From NCBI RefSeq assembly GCF_963669205.1, contig NZ_OY769915.1:4872001-4936000 (forward strand): a stretch of DNA of 64,000 bases. The letters run 5' to 3'. This document shows positions 1 through 8,231 of the stretch, piece after piece. The position numbers and the translations under genes were made by a program. Each line of letters begins with the position of its first letter. Positions within the stretch are counted from its first letter, which is position 1. Below the pieces are notes generated by a model, which saw nothing but the letters and a program-made list of their open reading frames with translations, was not told the DNA's origin and made no database searches. Source of the stretch: an uncultured Roseibium sp. (GTDB taxonomy: Bacteria; Pseudomonadota; Alphaproteobacteria; Rhizobiales; Stappiaceae).

Positions 1-809
1 GGGGGCAGCACACGGCGCCATTCCATGTTCCCCGTCCTTTCCCCGACAAGAAACTTGATCCCGGAGATCAATGTCGGTCCGGCCATCAAACCTCTCTGTC
101 GTGCGATCTCCTCGCAAGTTGCCGGCGCAGGCGCATCCCGGTTGGACCAGATCTCGGCGGCCAGCGGTGCCGTGTGGTTCAATGTGGCGGAAATGCATCC
201 TGCGAAGCCGTCCTTGACGGCCGTTTGCAGCGCGGTTTCCGAACTCGGAAAAACGCTCAGGGACGGAGACGCTGCAACGATGGACCTGCAATAATCCAGG
301 TCGCCGGACGAATCCTTGATCCCGGCAAAACGGTCCGGCGCGATGGCGGCGAGGTCCGAAATGACGTCGACCGGGATCGTGATACCGGTCATCTGCGGAA
401 AGTTGTAGAAATAGATCCTGATGCGGCGCGACCCCAGAGCATCATGCAGCGCCAGATACCAGCTTTTCAGGCCCGACGGTGTCGCGGGCTTGTAGTAGTA
501 GGGCGGCAGAACCAGCGCGACCGGGTAGCCCAGGTCGTCCGCGAGGGTCGTCAGTGCAATCGTTTCCTTGAGCGACGGCGTGCCCGTGCCGACCATCAGC
601 TTTTCTTTGGCAAAGGCGGCTGCTGCCCAGGTCATCACATCCCGCCGGGCAGCGGCATCAAACGAATTTGCTTCGCCTGTCGACCCCAGGACATTGATCC
701 CGTCGCAGCCGTTTTTCAGCACCCAGTCACAGTGTTCCGTGAACAGATCCTTGATGGGAGTGAATGACCGGTCGACCGGAGTTGGAACGGCTGCAACAAC
801 GCCTTGCAT
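1..809 (-). CDS. DHDPS/NAL-family aldolase or lyase (partial, runs off left edge)
   Basis: Member of the dihydrodipicolinate synthase/N-acetylneuraminate lyase family, which forms or breaks C-C bonds of 2-keto acids through a lysine Schiff base. About 269 codons are visible and the frame is still open at base 1, so only the last residues are missing. Visible signatures are GSTGE near residue 42-46 (the usual GTTGE carboxylate-binding motif), YNFP with Tyr135, and GIKDSSGD with the Schiff-base Lys165. The ATG at 809 overlaps the stop of the ferredoxin gene (TGATG), so it is the last visible gene of a translationally coupled operon. It is unlikely to be the housekeeping DapA, given its place behind CoA-transferase, hydratase and ferredoxin genes. 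A keto-acid aldolase or hydratase at the end of a catabolic route is the better inference. Substrate unknown. Confidence 0.85.
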   Translation of the reverse strand, partial: MQGVVAAVPTPVDRSFTPIKDLFTEHCDWVLKNGCDGINVLGSTGEANSFDAAARRDVMTWAAAAFAKEKLMVGTGTPSLKETIALTTLADDLGYPVALVLPPYYYKPATPSGLKSWYLALHDALGSRRIRIYFYNFPQMTGITIPVDVISDLAAIAPDRFAGIKDSSGDLDYCRSIVAASPSLSVFPSSETALQTAVKDGFAGCISATLNHTAPLAAEIWSNRDAPAPATCEEIARQRGLMAGPTLISGIKFLVGERTGNMEWRRVLP

Positions 810-1156
810 CAAAGGGTGTCCTTTCTGAGATAATGCTCGGCCAGCGTCGCCAGCCCGGGTGGGTCCTTGAGCGGTTCGTCACCTTTCGACCACCCGCCCG
901 GTTCCAGAAGGGTGTCGGCGCCGTCACGAAACGCTGCGTCGTTTATGGCAAGAAAGGCGTGCTGCGCCTCCTCGACCTCGTCGGCATACCGTATCGCGTC
1001 GACGGGGCAGATGCTCTCGCACATGCCGCACTCGATGCATTCGGTCGGGTGGATGTAGAACATCCGCTCGCCTTCATAGATACAGTCGACCGGGCACACT
1101 GTTGTGCATATGCCATCCTTGACGTCAATACAGGTGCTCGTAATGACGAGTGTCAT
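809..1156 (-). CDS. Seven-iron-type ferredoxin (FdxA-like)
   Basis: Small 115-aa ferredoxin. The cysteine pattern C9-x7-C17-x3-C21 and C40-x2-C43-x2-C46-x3-C50 matches Azotobacter FdI-type proteins that carry one [3Fe-4S] and one [4Fe-4S] cluster. The usual extra Cys two residues after the first ligand position is Val here. The longer open frame upstream (to 1339) runs into the hydratase gene. The ATG at 1156 was chosen because the protein then begins directly at the ferredoxin fold and starts 4 bases after the hydratase stop. The C-terminal ~55 residues are an acidic, helical tail typical of FdxA. In this operon it probably passes electrons to or from the FAD oxidoreductase encoded at 3109-4476. 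Soluble, cytoplasmic. Confidence 0.9.
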   Translation of the reverse strand: MTLVITSTCIDVKDGICTTVCPVDCIYEGERMFYIHPTECIECGMCESICPVDAIRYADEVEEAQHAFLAINDAAFRDGADTLLEPGGWSKGDEPLKDPPGLATLAEHYLRKDTL

Positions 1157-1160
1157 CGGA

Positions 1161-1934
1161 TCAACGCCCTTTCCAGACGGGCACCCTCTTTTCCCGGAAT
1201 GCGGCAACACCTTCGTCGGCATCATCTGAACAAAGCGCTGCCTCGAGTTCGTCCGTCGGATACCGAAACGCCTCCTGCGCCGCCAGATGCGCCGTCTGCC
1301 GGTTGATGGCCTTGATCGCCCGCAGGCTGAGCGGGGCACATGTCAGCAGCTCGGCCACCCAGCGGTCGGTCTCCGCATCCAGGTCTTCGGGCGGAACGAT
1401 CGCGTTGATCAATCCGTAGCGTTCCAGCTCCGGCGCCGCCAGCAGCCTTCCGGTCATCATCATGCCCATGGCGATGTTCCGTGGCACCAGGCGCGGAAGC
1501 AGCACCATGCCGCCATCAAGCGGCACGCGCCCAACCTTTGCTTCCGGCAGACCGAAACGCGCTGTCGCGGCGGCGATGACGATGTCGCATCCCAGAACCA
1601 TTTCCAGCCCGCCGCCCAGGGCAAGGCCGTTGACGCGCGCGATTACGGGGGTCGACATCTGCCGGAGTGCAATCCCCGTAAACCCCGACGCGCTGATGTT
1701 TTTCCAGTAATCCACTCCGGTCAGACCGGTGTCTTCTTTCAGGTCCGCTCCCGCACAGAAGGCCTTCGGTCCGGCCCCGGTGAGAACGGCACACCGGATC
1801 TCCGGGTTCTGCTCGATCTCTTCCCAGATCTCCGCCAGTCGCGCATGGGCAACGCTATCGACGGCGTTCAGACGCTCGGGCCGGTTGATGGTCACGCGCG
1901 CGACGTGATCTGCAACGTCGAGATCGACACTCAT
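1161..1934 (-). CDS. Enoyl-CoA hydratase/isomerase family protein
   Basis: Crotonase-superfamily protein of 257 aa, the normal length for a monofunctional enoyl-CoA hydratase. It shows the oxyanion-hole segment AFCAGADLKE near residue 60 and GLALGGGLEMVLGCD near residue 105, with the conserved Glu after GGGL, plus LPEAKVG containing the second acidic residue. The family hydrates, isomerises or cleaves acyl-CoA thioesters. The start overlaps the stop of the upstream CoA-transferase by 4 bases, and the ferredoxin follows after 4 bases. Together with the CoA-transferase this suggests a substrate that is first made a CoA thioester and then beta-oxidised or ring-cleaved. The precise reaction cannot be read from the sequence. 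Confidence 0.9.
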   Translation of the reverse strand: MSVDLDVADHVARVTINRPERLNAVDSVAHARLAEIWEEIEQNPEIRCAVLTGAGPKAFCAGADLKEDTGLTGVDYWKNISASGFTGIALRQMSTPVIARVNGLALGGGLEMVLGCDIVIAAATARFGLPEAKVGRVPLDGGMVLLPRLVPRNIAMGMMMTGRLLAAPELERYGLINAIVPPEDLDAETDRWVAELLTCAPLSLRAIKAINRQTAHLAAQEAFRYPTDELEAALCSDDADEGVAAFREKRVPVWKGR

Positions 1935-3097
1935 TCAGCCGCCTCGTTGTTCAGGAGCACGGCCAGTTCCTGCAGCACGTCTTCGGTATGTTCGCCGAGC
2001 TTCGGAGGAACATGACGGACGACAAGCGGCGCGTCACTCAGATGGACGGGCGATCCCGCGACGGTGATGTCACCAAGCACCGGATGGTCGATGGCATGAA
2101 GCATGCCGTTGATCTTCGTCTGCGGGTCCGCCAAAGCCTCTCCGAGCGAGCGGACGGGGGCACACAGAAGATCCTGTGCCTCCAGCCGTTCCAGCCAATA
2201 GGCGGACGTGTTCCCGGCGATCGCTTCCCTGAAGCGCTGCTGCAGGTAGGGCTTGTGCCGGCGCTGTACGTCCAGCGTCGGATAGTCGGGCGACAGGTCC
2301 TCGATCTCAAGAGCGTTGCAGATGTCCTGCAAGGGGTTGGCCTTGAAGGCACCGACAATCACGATGGCACCGTCAGTGGTATCGAAAACACCGGTCAGGG
2401 GCATGGCGGCCCAGTTCAGCACTTCCCTGTGCTTCGACCATTGCGCCGCTTCCTGCATCTGCATCGCGATCATGCTGTCATAGAGCGAGACCTCGACTTT
2501 CTGACCCTTGCCGGTCTTGTCGCGCATCAGGAGTGCGGCCAGAATGCCCTGTACCAGATGCATGCCGGCCGAGTAGTCGCACAGCGTCGTCGGATAGATC
2601 GATTTCGGAATGGAGGGATCCTGGGTCTTTTCCATGACACCTGTCATCGCCTGCGCCAGCACATCCTGCCCGCCCTTGTGGGCATACGGGCCGGACGAGC
2701 CGAACCCTGTACCGGACGCACAGATGATCCTCGGGTTGAGTTTCGACAGAGCGTCGTAGCCGAAGCCCAGCCTGTCCATGACCCCGGCCCGGAAGTTGTC
2801 GACGACAATGTCGGCCGTCTTCACCAGATCAAGCACCTGCTGACGGCCCGTCTCGGACTTGGTGTCGATCTCGATCGACCGTTTGTTACGGTTCAATGAG
2901 GCAAAGACAGCATTGTTCAGCGCTTCTTCCGTGCGCTCGCCATAGAACCCGCGGCTGAGGTCTCCTGCCCCCGGCCGTTCGATCTTGATCACGTCCGCGC
3001 CGAAATCACCGAGCATCTGGGTCGCGCAGGGCCCCAGCATGACTTGCGTGAAGTCGATGACCCGAATGCCATCGAGTGGCATGATTTTCTCTGACAT
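1931..3097 (-). CDS. Class III CoA-transferase (CaiB/BaiF family)
   Basis: Family III CoA-transferase, 388 aa, close to the ~400 aa typical of formyl-CoA transferase, CaiB and 2-methylfumaryl/succinyl-CoA transferases. It opens with LDGIRVIDFTQVMLGPCATQMLGDFGADVIKIE, the family N-terminus (motif roughly residues 8-40), and contains GGQDVLAQAMTG with the Asp expected to form the acyl anhydride intermediate. It moves CoA between carboxylic acids without ATP. It lies 11 bases after the FAD oxidoreductase and overlaps the hydratase by 4 bases, so all are one transcript. It probably activates the imported acid or its oxidation product. Confidence 0.92.
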   Translation of the reverse strand: MSEKIMPLDGIRVIDFTQVMLGPCATQMLGDFGADVIKIERPGAGDLSRGFYGERTEEALNNAVFASLNRNKRSIEIDTKSETGRQQVLDLVKTADIVVDNFRAGVMDRLGFGYDALSKLNPRIICASGTGFGSSGPYAHKGGQDVLAQAMTGVMEKTQDPSIPKSIYPTTLCDYSAGMHLVQGILAALLMRDKTGKGQKVEVSLYDSMIAMQMQEAAQWSKHREVLNWAAMPLTGVFDTTDGAIVIVGAFKANPLQDICNALEIEDLSPDYPTLDVQRRHKPYLQQRFREAIAGNTSAYWLERLEAQDLLCAPVRSLGEALADPQTKINGMLHAIDHPVLGDITVAGSPVHLSDAPLVVRHVPPKLGEHTEDVLQELAVLLNNEAAE

Positions 3098-3108
3098 GTG
3101 AGCCTCTG

Positions 3109-4476
3109 TTATTCCGCCGCGATGTGATCTTCGATGAGAGCATTCGGCGACGGCTTGTCTCCCGGATCGGCGCCCTGGGCGCGCATTTGTTTCTGGATAG
3201 CCTTGTAGTCGACCATGCGGAGCGGCTGATTTCCGTCGAGCGCCAGGGCGGCCGCAATGCCCGCGGCTTCACCCTGCGCCATGCAGGGCGGAATTTCGCG
3301 CGACAGCTTCTGCGCATCGCTTTCCACGGAATAGTGGCGTCCGGCGACGATCAGGTTGTCGATACCCTTGGGAAGCAGCGCGCGGTAGGGGGTGTAGTAG
3401 TCGCGGCCGCGGCACACGGTGTCGGCGAAGTAGCGACGGGACTTCACGTCGTCCTTGTTGACGACATATTCCCCCTTCAAGAGCCGCGTCTGGCGGATGC
3501 CCATCTGCTCCGCCGCTCCCAGCATCGTGGCATTTTCAAAGCCCGGAATGTTCTCCTTCGCGAACGCGTGCAGCTTCATCATGCGCTCCCGGCCCTCGAT
3601 TTCCGAGGCAACCATGTCTTCCACGGACAGCCCGTCATAGCCCGGCATGTGCGGGCAGTTGCACCAGACCACCCCCGGGATCGGTGTCTTGAGCCACCAC
3701 ATGCCCCAGGCGCCGCCGATCCTGCGCCGCGCTTCCCGGTCGAGTTTCTTGTATTGCTCCGGCTCTGCGAATTCGAAGGCGACGGCCTTGTCGGTATCCA
3801 CGTTCGCGAGCCGGAAAACGGTCGTGACGATATACTGTCCGTCGATATAGTCCGCCCCGGCCGCGACCCCGACATCGAGGTCGCCGGTGGCGTCGACGAC
3901 ATAACGTGCACGAATGGCCTGGCGTCCGAGCTTGGTCTGGGCAATGACCCCGCTGATCCGGCCGTTTTCCATCAGGACATCCGAAAACCAGCTGTGCGTT
4001 CGCAGGTTCACCTTGGCTTCCACCACCATGTCCAGGCTGACACGTTTCCAGCCGTCCGGATCGAAGGCAACGGCATGAATGATCGGCTGCGGCATCATCG
4101 CCTTGTGAAAGTCGATACACCCCCAGCGCGACCATTTCTGCCACATCTGCCAGTTGGTCTGGCAGTCCTCGGACGGCGGGTAGACCGCAGCATCCTGGCG
4201 TTCAAGCCGATCAACGAACTCGCTGACGATCCCGGTGGTGACGATCTCGTTGCCCTCGTTGACCATGTCGTCGAGAACAAGCACCATCCCGCCGGACGCC
4301 ATGCCGCCGAGGTGATGATAGCGCTCCAGCAAGGTGACGGACGCGCCGTTGCGCGCAGCCGATACTGCAGCGGCATGACCGGCAGGTCCGGCGCCGATCA
4401 CCACCACATCACAGTCCGCAACAACGGGAACCTGTGCCCCTTCAACCTGAACGGTTGTCGTGTGACGTTCTGCCAT
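3109..4476 (-). CDS. FAD-dependent oxidoreductase (FAD_oxidored/PF12831-like)
   Basis: Flavoprotein of 455 aa. A Rossmann dinucleotide motif GAGPAG lies at residues 28-33, followed by an acidic strand end (LLERYHHLGGMASGGM) and a late GIDNLIVAGRHYSVE FAD-contact segment near residue 395. This arrangement is typical of the FAD_oxidored group of succinate dehydrogenase/HdrA-like flavoproteins, which often act on catabolic substrates. The ATG at 4476 is preferred over the upstream frame to 4680, because that extension overlaps the permease gene and lacks family character. The gene is between the ABC permease and the CoA-transferase. The probable role is oxidation or dehydrogenation of the imported compound, with the ferredoxin as a possible partner. 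Substrate unknown. Confidence 0.85.
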   Translation of the reverse strand: MAERHTTTVQVEGAQVPVVADCDVVVIGAGPAGHAAAVSAARNGASVTLLERYHHLGGMASGGMVLVLDDMVNEGNEIVTTGIVSEFVDRLERQDAAVYPPSEDCQTNWQMWQKWSRWGCIDFHKAMMPQPIIHAVAFDPDGWKRVSLDMVVEAKVNLRTHSWFSDVLMENGRISGVIAQTKLGRQAIRARYVVDATGDLDVGVAAGADYIDGQYIVTTVFRLANVDTDKAVAFEFAEPEQYKKLDREARRRIGGAWGMWWLKTPIPGVVWCNCPHMPGYDGLSVEDMVASEIEGRERMMKLHAFAKENIPGFENATMLGAAEQMGIRQTRLLKGEYVVNKDDVKSRRYFADTVCRGRDYYTPYRALLPKGIDNLIVAGRHYSVESDAQKLSREIPPCMAQGEAAGIAAALALDGNQPLRMVDYKAIQKQMRAQGADPGDKPSPNALIEDHIAAE

Positions 4477-4520
4477 TGTCCTTGATCCTTTTCCTTGAAA
4501 TTCAGAAGCTGGCGGCAGCG

Positions 4521-5324
4521 CTACCAGCGAACAACGAGCCTTTCGGCAACCGAAACGGCCGTGAACAAGAAAACCGACAGGCCGGAAGAGACGAAAACGG
4601 TCGCGTAGAGAAGCGGTGAGCGGAAGTTGAACGTGCTGTCGATAATCAGCGCCCCGAGGCCCACATCGGCACCGATCCATTCACCGACAATCGCACCGAT
4701 CACGCAGGTGGTTGCCGCGATCTTCAGAGCCGAGAAGAGAAACGGAAGCGACGACGGCAAGCGGATCTTCCAGAAGACCTCCGACTTGGACGCGGACAGG
4801 ATGCGCGCCAGCTCAAGGGTTTGCGGAGAAACCGACTGCAGCCCCCGAACCATGTTCACCAGGGTCGGGAAAAAACAGATCAGCGCGGCGATCACGACCT
4901 TGGCCGTCATTCCGGCACCGAATATCAGCACGAGGATCGGAGCGATGGCCAGGATCGGGATCGTGTTGATGAAGACCGCGATCGGAAAGAACGCCTTTTC
5001 GACCGTCCGGCTATGCACGAATGCGACCGCGATCAGGATCGCTGCCAGATTGCCGACGGCAAAGCCGGAAAGGCTCTCGATCAGGGTCGGCCAGAAATTC
5101 CGCAAGAGCAGCGTATAGTCATTGGCAAACACGGCGAGGACATCGGTCGGCGCGGGCGCGATATAGGTTGGAACTTCGAAAAACCGCACCCCGATCTGCC
5201 AGATCAGCAATATCGACACGGCCGTTCCAAGCGGAATGGCGATATGAGCCGCTCTCAGCCTTGCCTGTTCGAGCATACCGGGTTTGTCGTCCTCGATGTC
5301 GGGGGAAACCTGGGTCAGAGACAT
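4521..5324 (-). CDS. ABC transporter permease (SsuC/TauC/ThiX-like)
   Basis: Inner-membrane permease of 267 aa with about six hydrophobic segments. The EAA-type cytoplasmic loop is near LELARILSASKSEVFWKIRLPSSLPFLFSALKIA. Its length and loop place it in the BPD_transp_1 subgroup that works with NMT1/THI5-like binding proteins (taurine, alkanesulfonate, nitrate, pyrimidine precursors, aromatic acids). The ATG at 5324 overlaps the stop of the ATPase gene (TGATG). An upstream in-frame Met at 5360 would lie within the ATPase and is less likely. It works with the ATPase at 5324-6145 and the binding protein at 6123-7154. Confidence 0.9.
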   Translation of the reverse strand: MSLTQVSPDIEDDKPGMLEQARLRAAHIAIPLGTAVSILLIWQIGVRFFEVPTYIAPAPTDVLAVFANDYTLLLRNFWPTLIESLSGFAVGNLAAILIAVAFVHSRTVEKAFFPIAVFINTIPILAIAPILVLIFGAGMTAKVVIAALICFFPTLVNMVRGLQSVSPQTLELARILSASKSEVFWKIRLPSSLPFLFSALKIAATTCVIGAIVGEWIGADVGLGALIIDSTFNFRSPLLYATVFVSSGLSVFLFTAVSVAERLVVRW

Positions 5325-6145
5325 CAGCATTCCTCCAGCAACTGGCGAAGCCGGCCGCAATAGCGGTTGAACTCCGGCGTTTCCCTGAGGGCGATTTTCC
5401 GGTCCGGCGGCAAGTCGATATCGACCACGTCCATCACCCGTCCCGGATTGGCACGCAGCATCAGCACCTTCTGACCGAGAAACACCGCTTCCGAAATCGA
5501 ATGGGTCACGAACAGGATCGTGACGCCCGTTTCCTGCCAGATCTCGCGCAGCTTCAGGTTCAGAAGATCGCGTTTCATTTCGTCCAGTGCTCCGAACGGT
5601 TCATCCATCAGCAGCAGTTTCGGTTTGCACACAAGCGCTCTTGCGATTGCGACCCGCTGGCGCATGCCGCCGGAAAGTTCATGCGGCAGGGCGTTCTCGC
5701 GTCCTTTCAGTCCGACGAGTTCCAGGAGTTCCTGCGGACTTCGGTCCGAAGCGGGGATTTGCAGGCCCCGCTTGCGGCCCATTTCGAGGGGAAGTTCCAC
5801 ATTCTTAAGGGCGCTGCGCCAGGGCAGCAGGGTGGCGTCCTGAAAGACAAAGGCAAACTCGCGCGCAAGCCGCGCAGCCTCTGTTGTCTTGTCGAGGATG
5901 GTGACCTCCCCGTCTGCTGCGGGCACGAGGTCTGACACCAGCCGCAGCATGGTCGACTTGCCGCACCCGGACGGGCCGAGGATGGTCCAGAACTCGCCTT
6001 CGCCAATCTCCAGGCTGATGTTTTCAAGAGCGGTGAAACGTCCGAATTTCACCGAGGCTCCGGACAGGCGGGCCGCAACCTTGCGGCCAGCCGGTTCCTG
6101 TTCGGGACATTCGTCCGCGAAATCAGCCAAATGTTGGACGGACAT
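5324..6145 (-). CDS. ABC transporter ATP-binding protein (SsuB/TauB-like)
   Basis: Cytoplasmic ATPase of 273 aa. Walker A GPSGCGKS is at residues 57-64, the Q-loop is in AFVFQDATLLPW, the signature is LSGGMRQRVAIARAL, and Walker B with D-loop is LLLMDEPFGALD, followed by the switch histidine in FVTHSISEA. The N-terminal ~25 residues precede the ABC fold. The gene overlaps the 3' end of the binding-protein gene by 23 bases and the permease by 3 bases, so the three transporter genes are translationally coupled. It energises import of an unknown small, probably anionic, molecule. Confidence 0.92.
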   Translation of the reverse strand: MSVQHLADFADECPEQEPAGRKVAARLSGASVKFGRFTALENISLEIGEGEFWTILGPSGCGKSTMLRLVSDLVPAADGEVTILDKTTEAARLAREFAFVFQDATLLPWRSALKNVELPLEMGRKRGLQIPASDRSPQELLELVGLKGRENALPHELSGGMRQRVAIARALVCKPKLLLMDEPFGALDEMKRDLLNLKLREIWQETGVTILFVTHSISEAVFLGQKVLMLRANPGRVMDVVDIDLPPDRKIALRETPEFNRYCGRLRQLLEEC

Positions 6146-7154
6146 CTTTGGTGGCTTCGAGAATGTCCAGCGTCATGATGTCGGCCACGTTCGGCGCACC
6201 GTTGGTGAACTGCTCGAGGCTGTTATAGGTATCGATCTGTTCCTGCCAGTTGTCGGCCGTCATGATGCCCCAGCCGCCGGCCTTGGTCTTGTCGTTGAAC
6301 GAGAAACCCAGGACAAGATCGACCGCCTTCATCTCGCTGTCCTTGTCCAGGTTCGGATAGCGCTCGACGAGCGCGTCGACACCGGCTTCCGGATTTTCAT
6401 AGACCGCACCCCAGCCACGCGAGATCGCGCGGATTGCGGCGGTGATCTTGTCGCCGTTCTCCTGCAGCACGTCGTCTGTCGTGTAGTAGGGGTTTGCATA
6501 GAGCTGGATGCCCGCATCCCAGAGTTTCATGTCGACCCGTTCGTCGCCAAGCACGGAAAGCGCGCCGACATTGGTCTGCCAGCCGGTCGCCACGTCGACC
6601 TGCCCAACCTTCAGCGGCGCCATGTCGCCGCCCATGACGGAGACTTCGACCTGGCTCTCGTCAATGCCGTTCTTTGCAAGGAGCGCACGCAGCAGGATCC
6701 GCGCCGTTCCCTGTGTTGCGACTTTCTTGCCGACGAGATCTTCCGGCTTGCGCACCGGATTGGCTTCCATGGAGAAATAGGTAAACGGGTGCTGCTGATA
6801 CCCGGCTGCAACACACTTGATCGGCAGCCCGGCCGAGCGGGCCAGCATCAGGGAGGGAGAAGACGAAATCGACCCGAAGTTGTTGGCGCCGGAAGCAACG
6901 GAAGCGACGCCGTCGATGTTCGGGCCGCCGGGAATGATCTCCAGCTCAAGACCCTCTTCGGCGAAATAGCCCAGCTTGTCGGCCATGACCTCGCCGAGAA
7001 TGCCGTTGGACGCCAGCCAGCCGAGCTGCATCCTGATCTTGAAGTCGGCAGCTGCCGAAGGTCCGACGGAAAGGAAAGTCCCGGTTGTCGCCAGTCCGGC
7101 AGCCGCTCCGAGCCCTTGCAGAACGTGCCGGCGATTAAGTCCCCTATGTGTCAT
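6123..7154 (-). CDS. ABC substrate-binding protein, NMT1/THI5-like, Tat signal
   Basis: Periplasmic binding protein of 343 aa. The N-terminus NRRHVLQGLGAAAGL followed by SAAA resembles a twin-arginine signal peptide, so export may occur in folded form. The mature part begins near FKIRMQLGWLASNGILGEVMADKLGYFAEEGLELEI, the standard opening of NMT1/SsuA-like proteins. The ATG at 7154 was chosen because it puts the signal peptide at the very N-terminus. It is the first gene of the operon and faces the LysR gene across a 149-bp intergenic region. Ligand unknown; relatives bind aromatic acids, sulfonates, nitrate and thiamine precursors. Confidence 0.9.
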   Translation of the reverse strand: MTHRGLNRRHVLQGLGAAAGLATTGTFLSVGPSAAADFKIRMQLGWLASNGILGEVMADKLGYFAEEGLELEIIPGGPNIDGVASVASGANNFGSISSSPSLMLARSAGLPIKCVAAGYQQHPFTYFSMEANPVRKPEDLVGKKVATQGTARILLRALLAKNGIDESQVEVSVMGGDMAPLKVGQVDVATGWQTNVGALSVLGDERVDMKLWDAGIQLYANPYYTTDDVLQENGDKITAAIRAISRGWGAVYENPEAGVDALVERYPNLDKDSEMKAVDLVLGFSFNDKTKAGGWGIMTADNWQEQIDTYNSLEQFTNGAPNVADIMTLDILEATKDVRPTFG

Positions 7155-7210
7155 CTGAACGATCTCCTGGTAGGTGTTTTGTCCGTGTCTCCCTTTTTTC
7201 ATTAGAGTAG

Positions 7211-7273
7211 ACGCCCGCCAGGCGTTGCGGATAGAATTTAGTTTGGCGCATAGCGATGCCTTTTTTGCATCGC
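7211..7273. promoter_or_regulatory. Divergent promoter region with two inverted repeats, candidate LysR operator
   Basis: Between the binding-protein gene and the LysR gene there are two short dyads: ACGCC/GGCGT at 7211-7215 and 7221-7225, and the perfect 7-bp pair GCGATGC/GCATCGC at 7253-7259 and 7267-7273, with a C plus six T in between. LysR proteins usually bind such dyads in the shared promoter and regulate both directions. The assignment rests only on symmetry and position. Confidence 0.4.
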
Positions 7274-7303
7274 GCTAGGGTCAGGACCCAGGGTAGAGTT
7301 TAC

Positions 7304-8209
7304 ATGCACAGCAAGTTTCTGAACTACTTCGACGAGGTCGCACGGCAGGGCTCCATACGCCGTGCCGCTGCGGTTCTGCACGTGTCGTCGTCTTCTGTGA
7401 ACAGGAAGATTCTCGATATCGAGCAGCGCCTTGGTGTGAAGCTGTTCGACCGCCATGCGGAGGGCGTGGAACTCACCGCGGCAGGCGCGGTTGTCCTTGA
7501 ACATTGCCGCAAGACGATCTTCGACTACGAGAAGATCCTGCATCTTGTTGCGGATATCAGGGAATTACGTGCCGGACATATCGACATTGCGTCACTCGAT
7601 TCCGTCGCACTCAGCCTTCTTCCGTCGGCAATCGATCAGTTCGCCCGCGAATACCCCGATATCACCTATTCGATACAGACCGCCCAGCCGGATGACATCG
7701 TCAGAGCCGTCGCGGAGGGCGATGCCGGCATCGGGATTTCCTTTTGCAACGATCTCCACCCCGGCGTGCGCGTGCGCACGGAAAAGTCCGCACCGATCGG
7801 TGCGATCCTGACCGAGAACCATCCGCTGGCGGAGCGCGATGCACTGGACATTGAAGACCTGACACCATTTCCGCTTATCAGGTCCTATGACGCGCTCGCC
7901 GAGCGCTCCCTCGTCAATCTTGCCCTTGCCGACAACAACATCCCGCTGAAAACCGCCTGCTTCACCAACTCCCTGCCGCTCGCCCGGTCGATGATCATCA
8001 GCGGCCGCGGCATCGGGCTTTATTCGAAAATCGGTTTCCTGCAGGAAATCGAAGCCGGAAAACTGCGCTACATTTCCCTGAAGTCCAGTTTTCTGAAGGA
8101 CCTCAGGATCGGTCTCCTGATCCCCTCGCGAAGCAACCAGACACCGGTCGAAAACGCCCTGTGCCGCATTCTTTCAAAGTCACTCCGGCAGTTGCGTCTC
8201 GATTCATGA
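7304..8209 (+). CDS. LysR-family transcriptional regulator
   Basis: LysR-type regulator of 301 aa, the standard size. The N-terminal winged helix-turn-helix covers about residues 2-60 (FLNYFDEVARQGSIRRAAAVLHVSSSSVNRKILDIEQRLG). It is followed by a periplasmic-binding-protein-like effector domain from about residue 88. The ATG at 7304 gives the usual HTH spacing, and an upstream Met at 7256 would lie in the dyad region. The gene is transcribed away from the ABC/CoA catabolic operon (7154 to base 1), the classic arrangement for a LysR activator of that operon. The effector is presumably the imported substrate or an intermediate. Confidence 0.93.
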   Translation: MHSKFLNYFDEVARQGSIRRAAAVLHVSSSSVNRKILDIEQRLGVKLFDRHAEGVELTAAGAVVLEHCRKTIFDYEKILHLVADIRELRAGHIDIASLDSVALSLLPSAIDQFAREYPDITYSIQTAQPDDIVRAVAEGDAGIGISFCNDLHPGVRVRTEKSAPIGAILTENHPLAERDALDIEDLTPFPLIRSYDALAERSLVNLALADNNIPLKTACFTNSLPLARSMIISGRGIGLYSKIGFLQEIEAGKLRYISLKSSFLKDLRIGLLIPSRSNQTPVENALCRILSKSLRQLRLDS

Positions 8210-8231
8210 CCTGCCCATTCCCGGTAACGGC

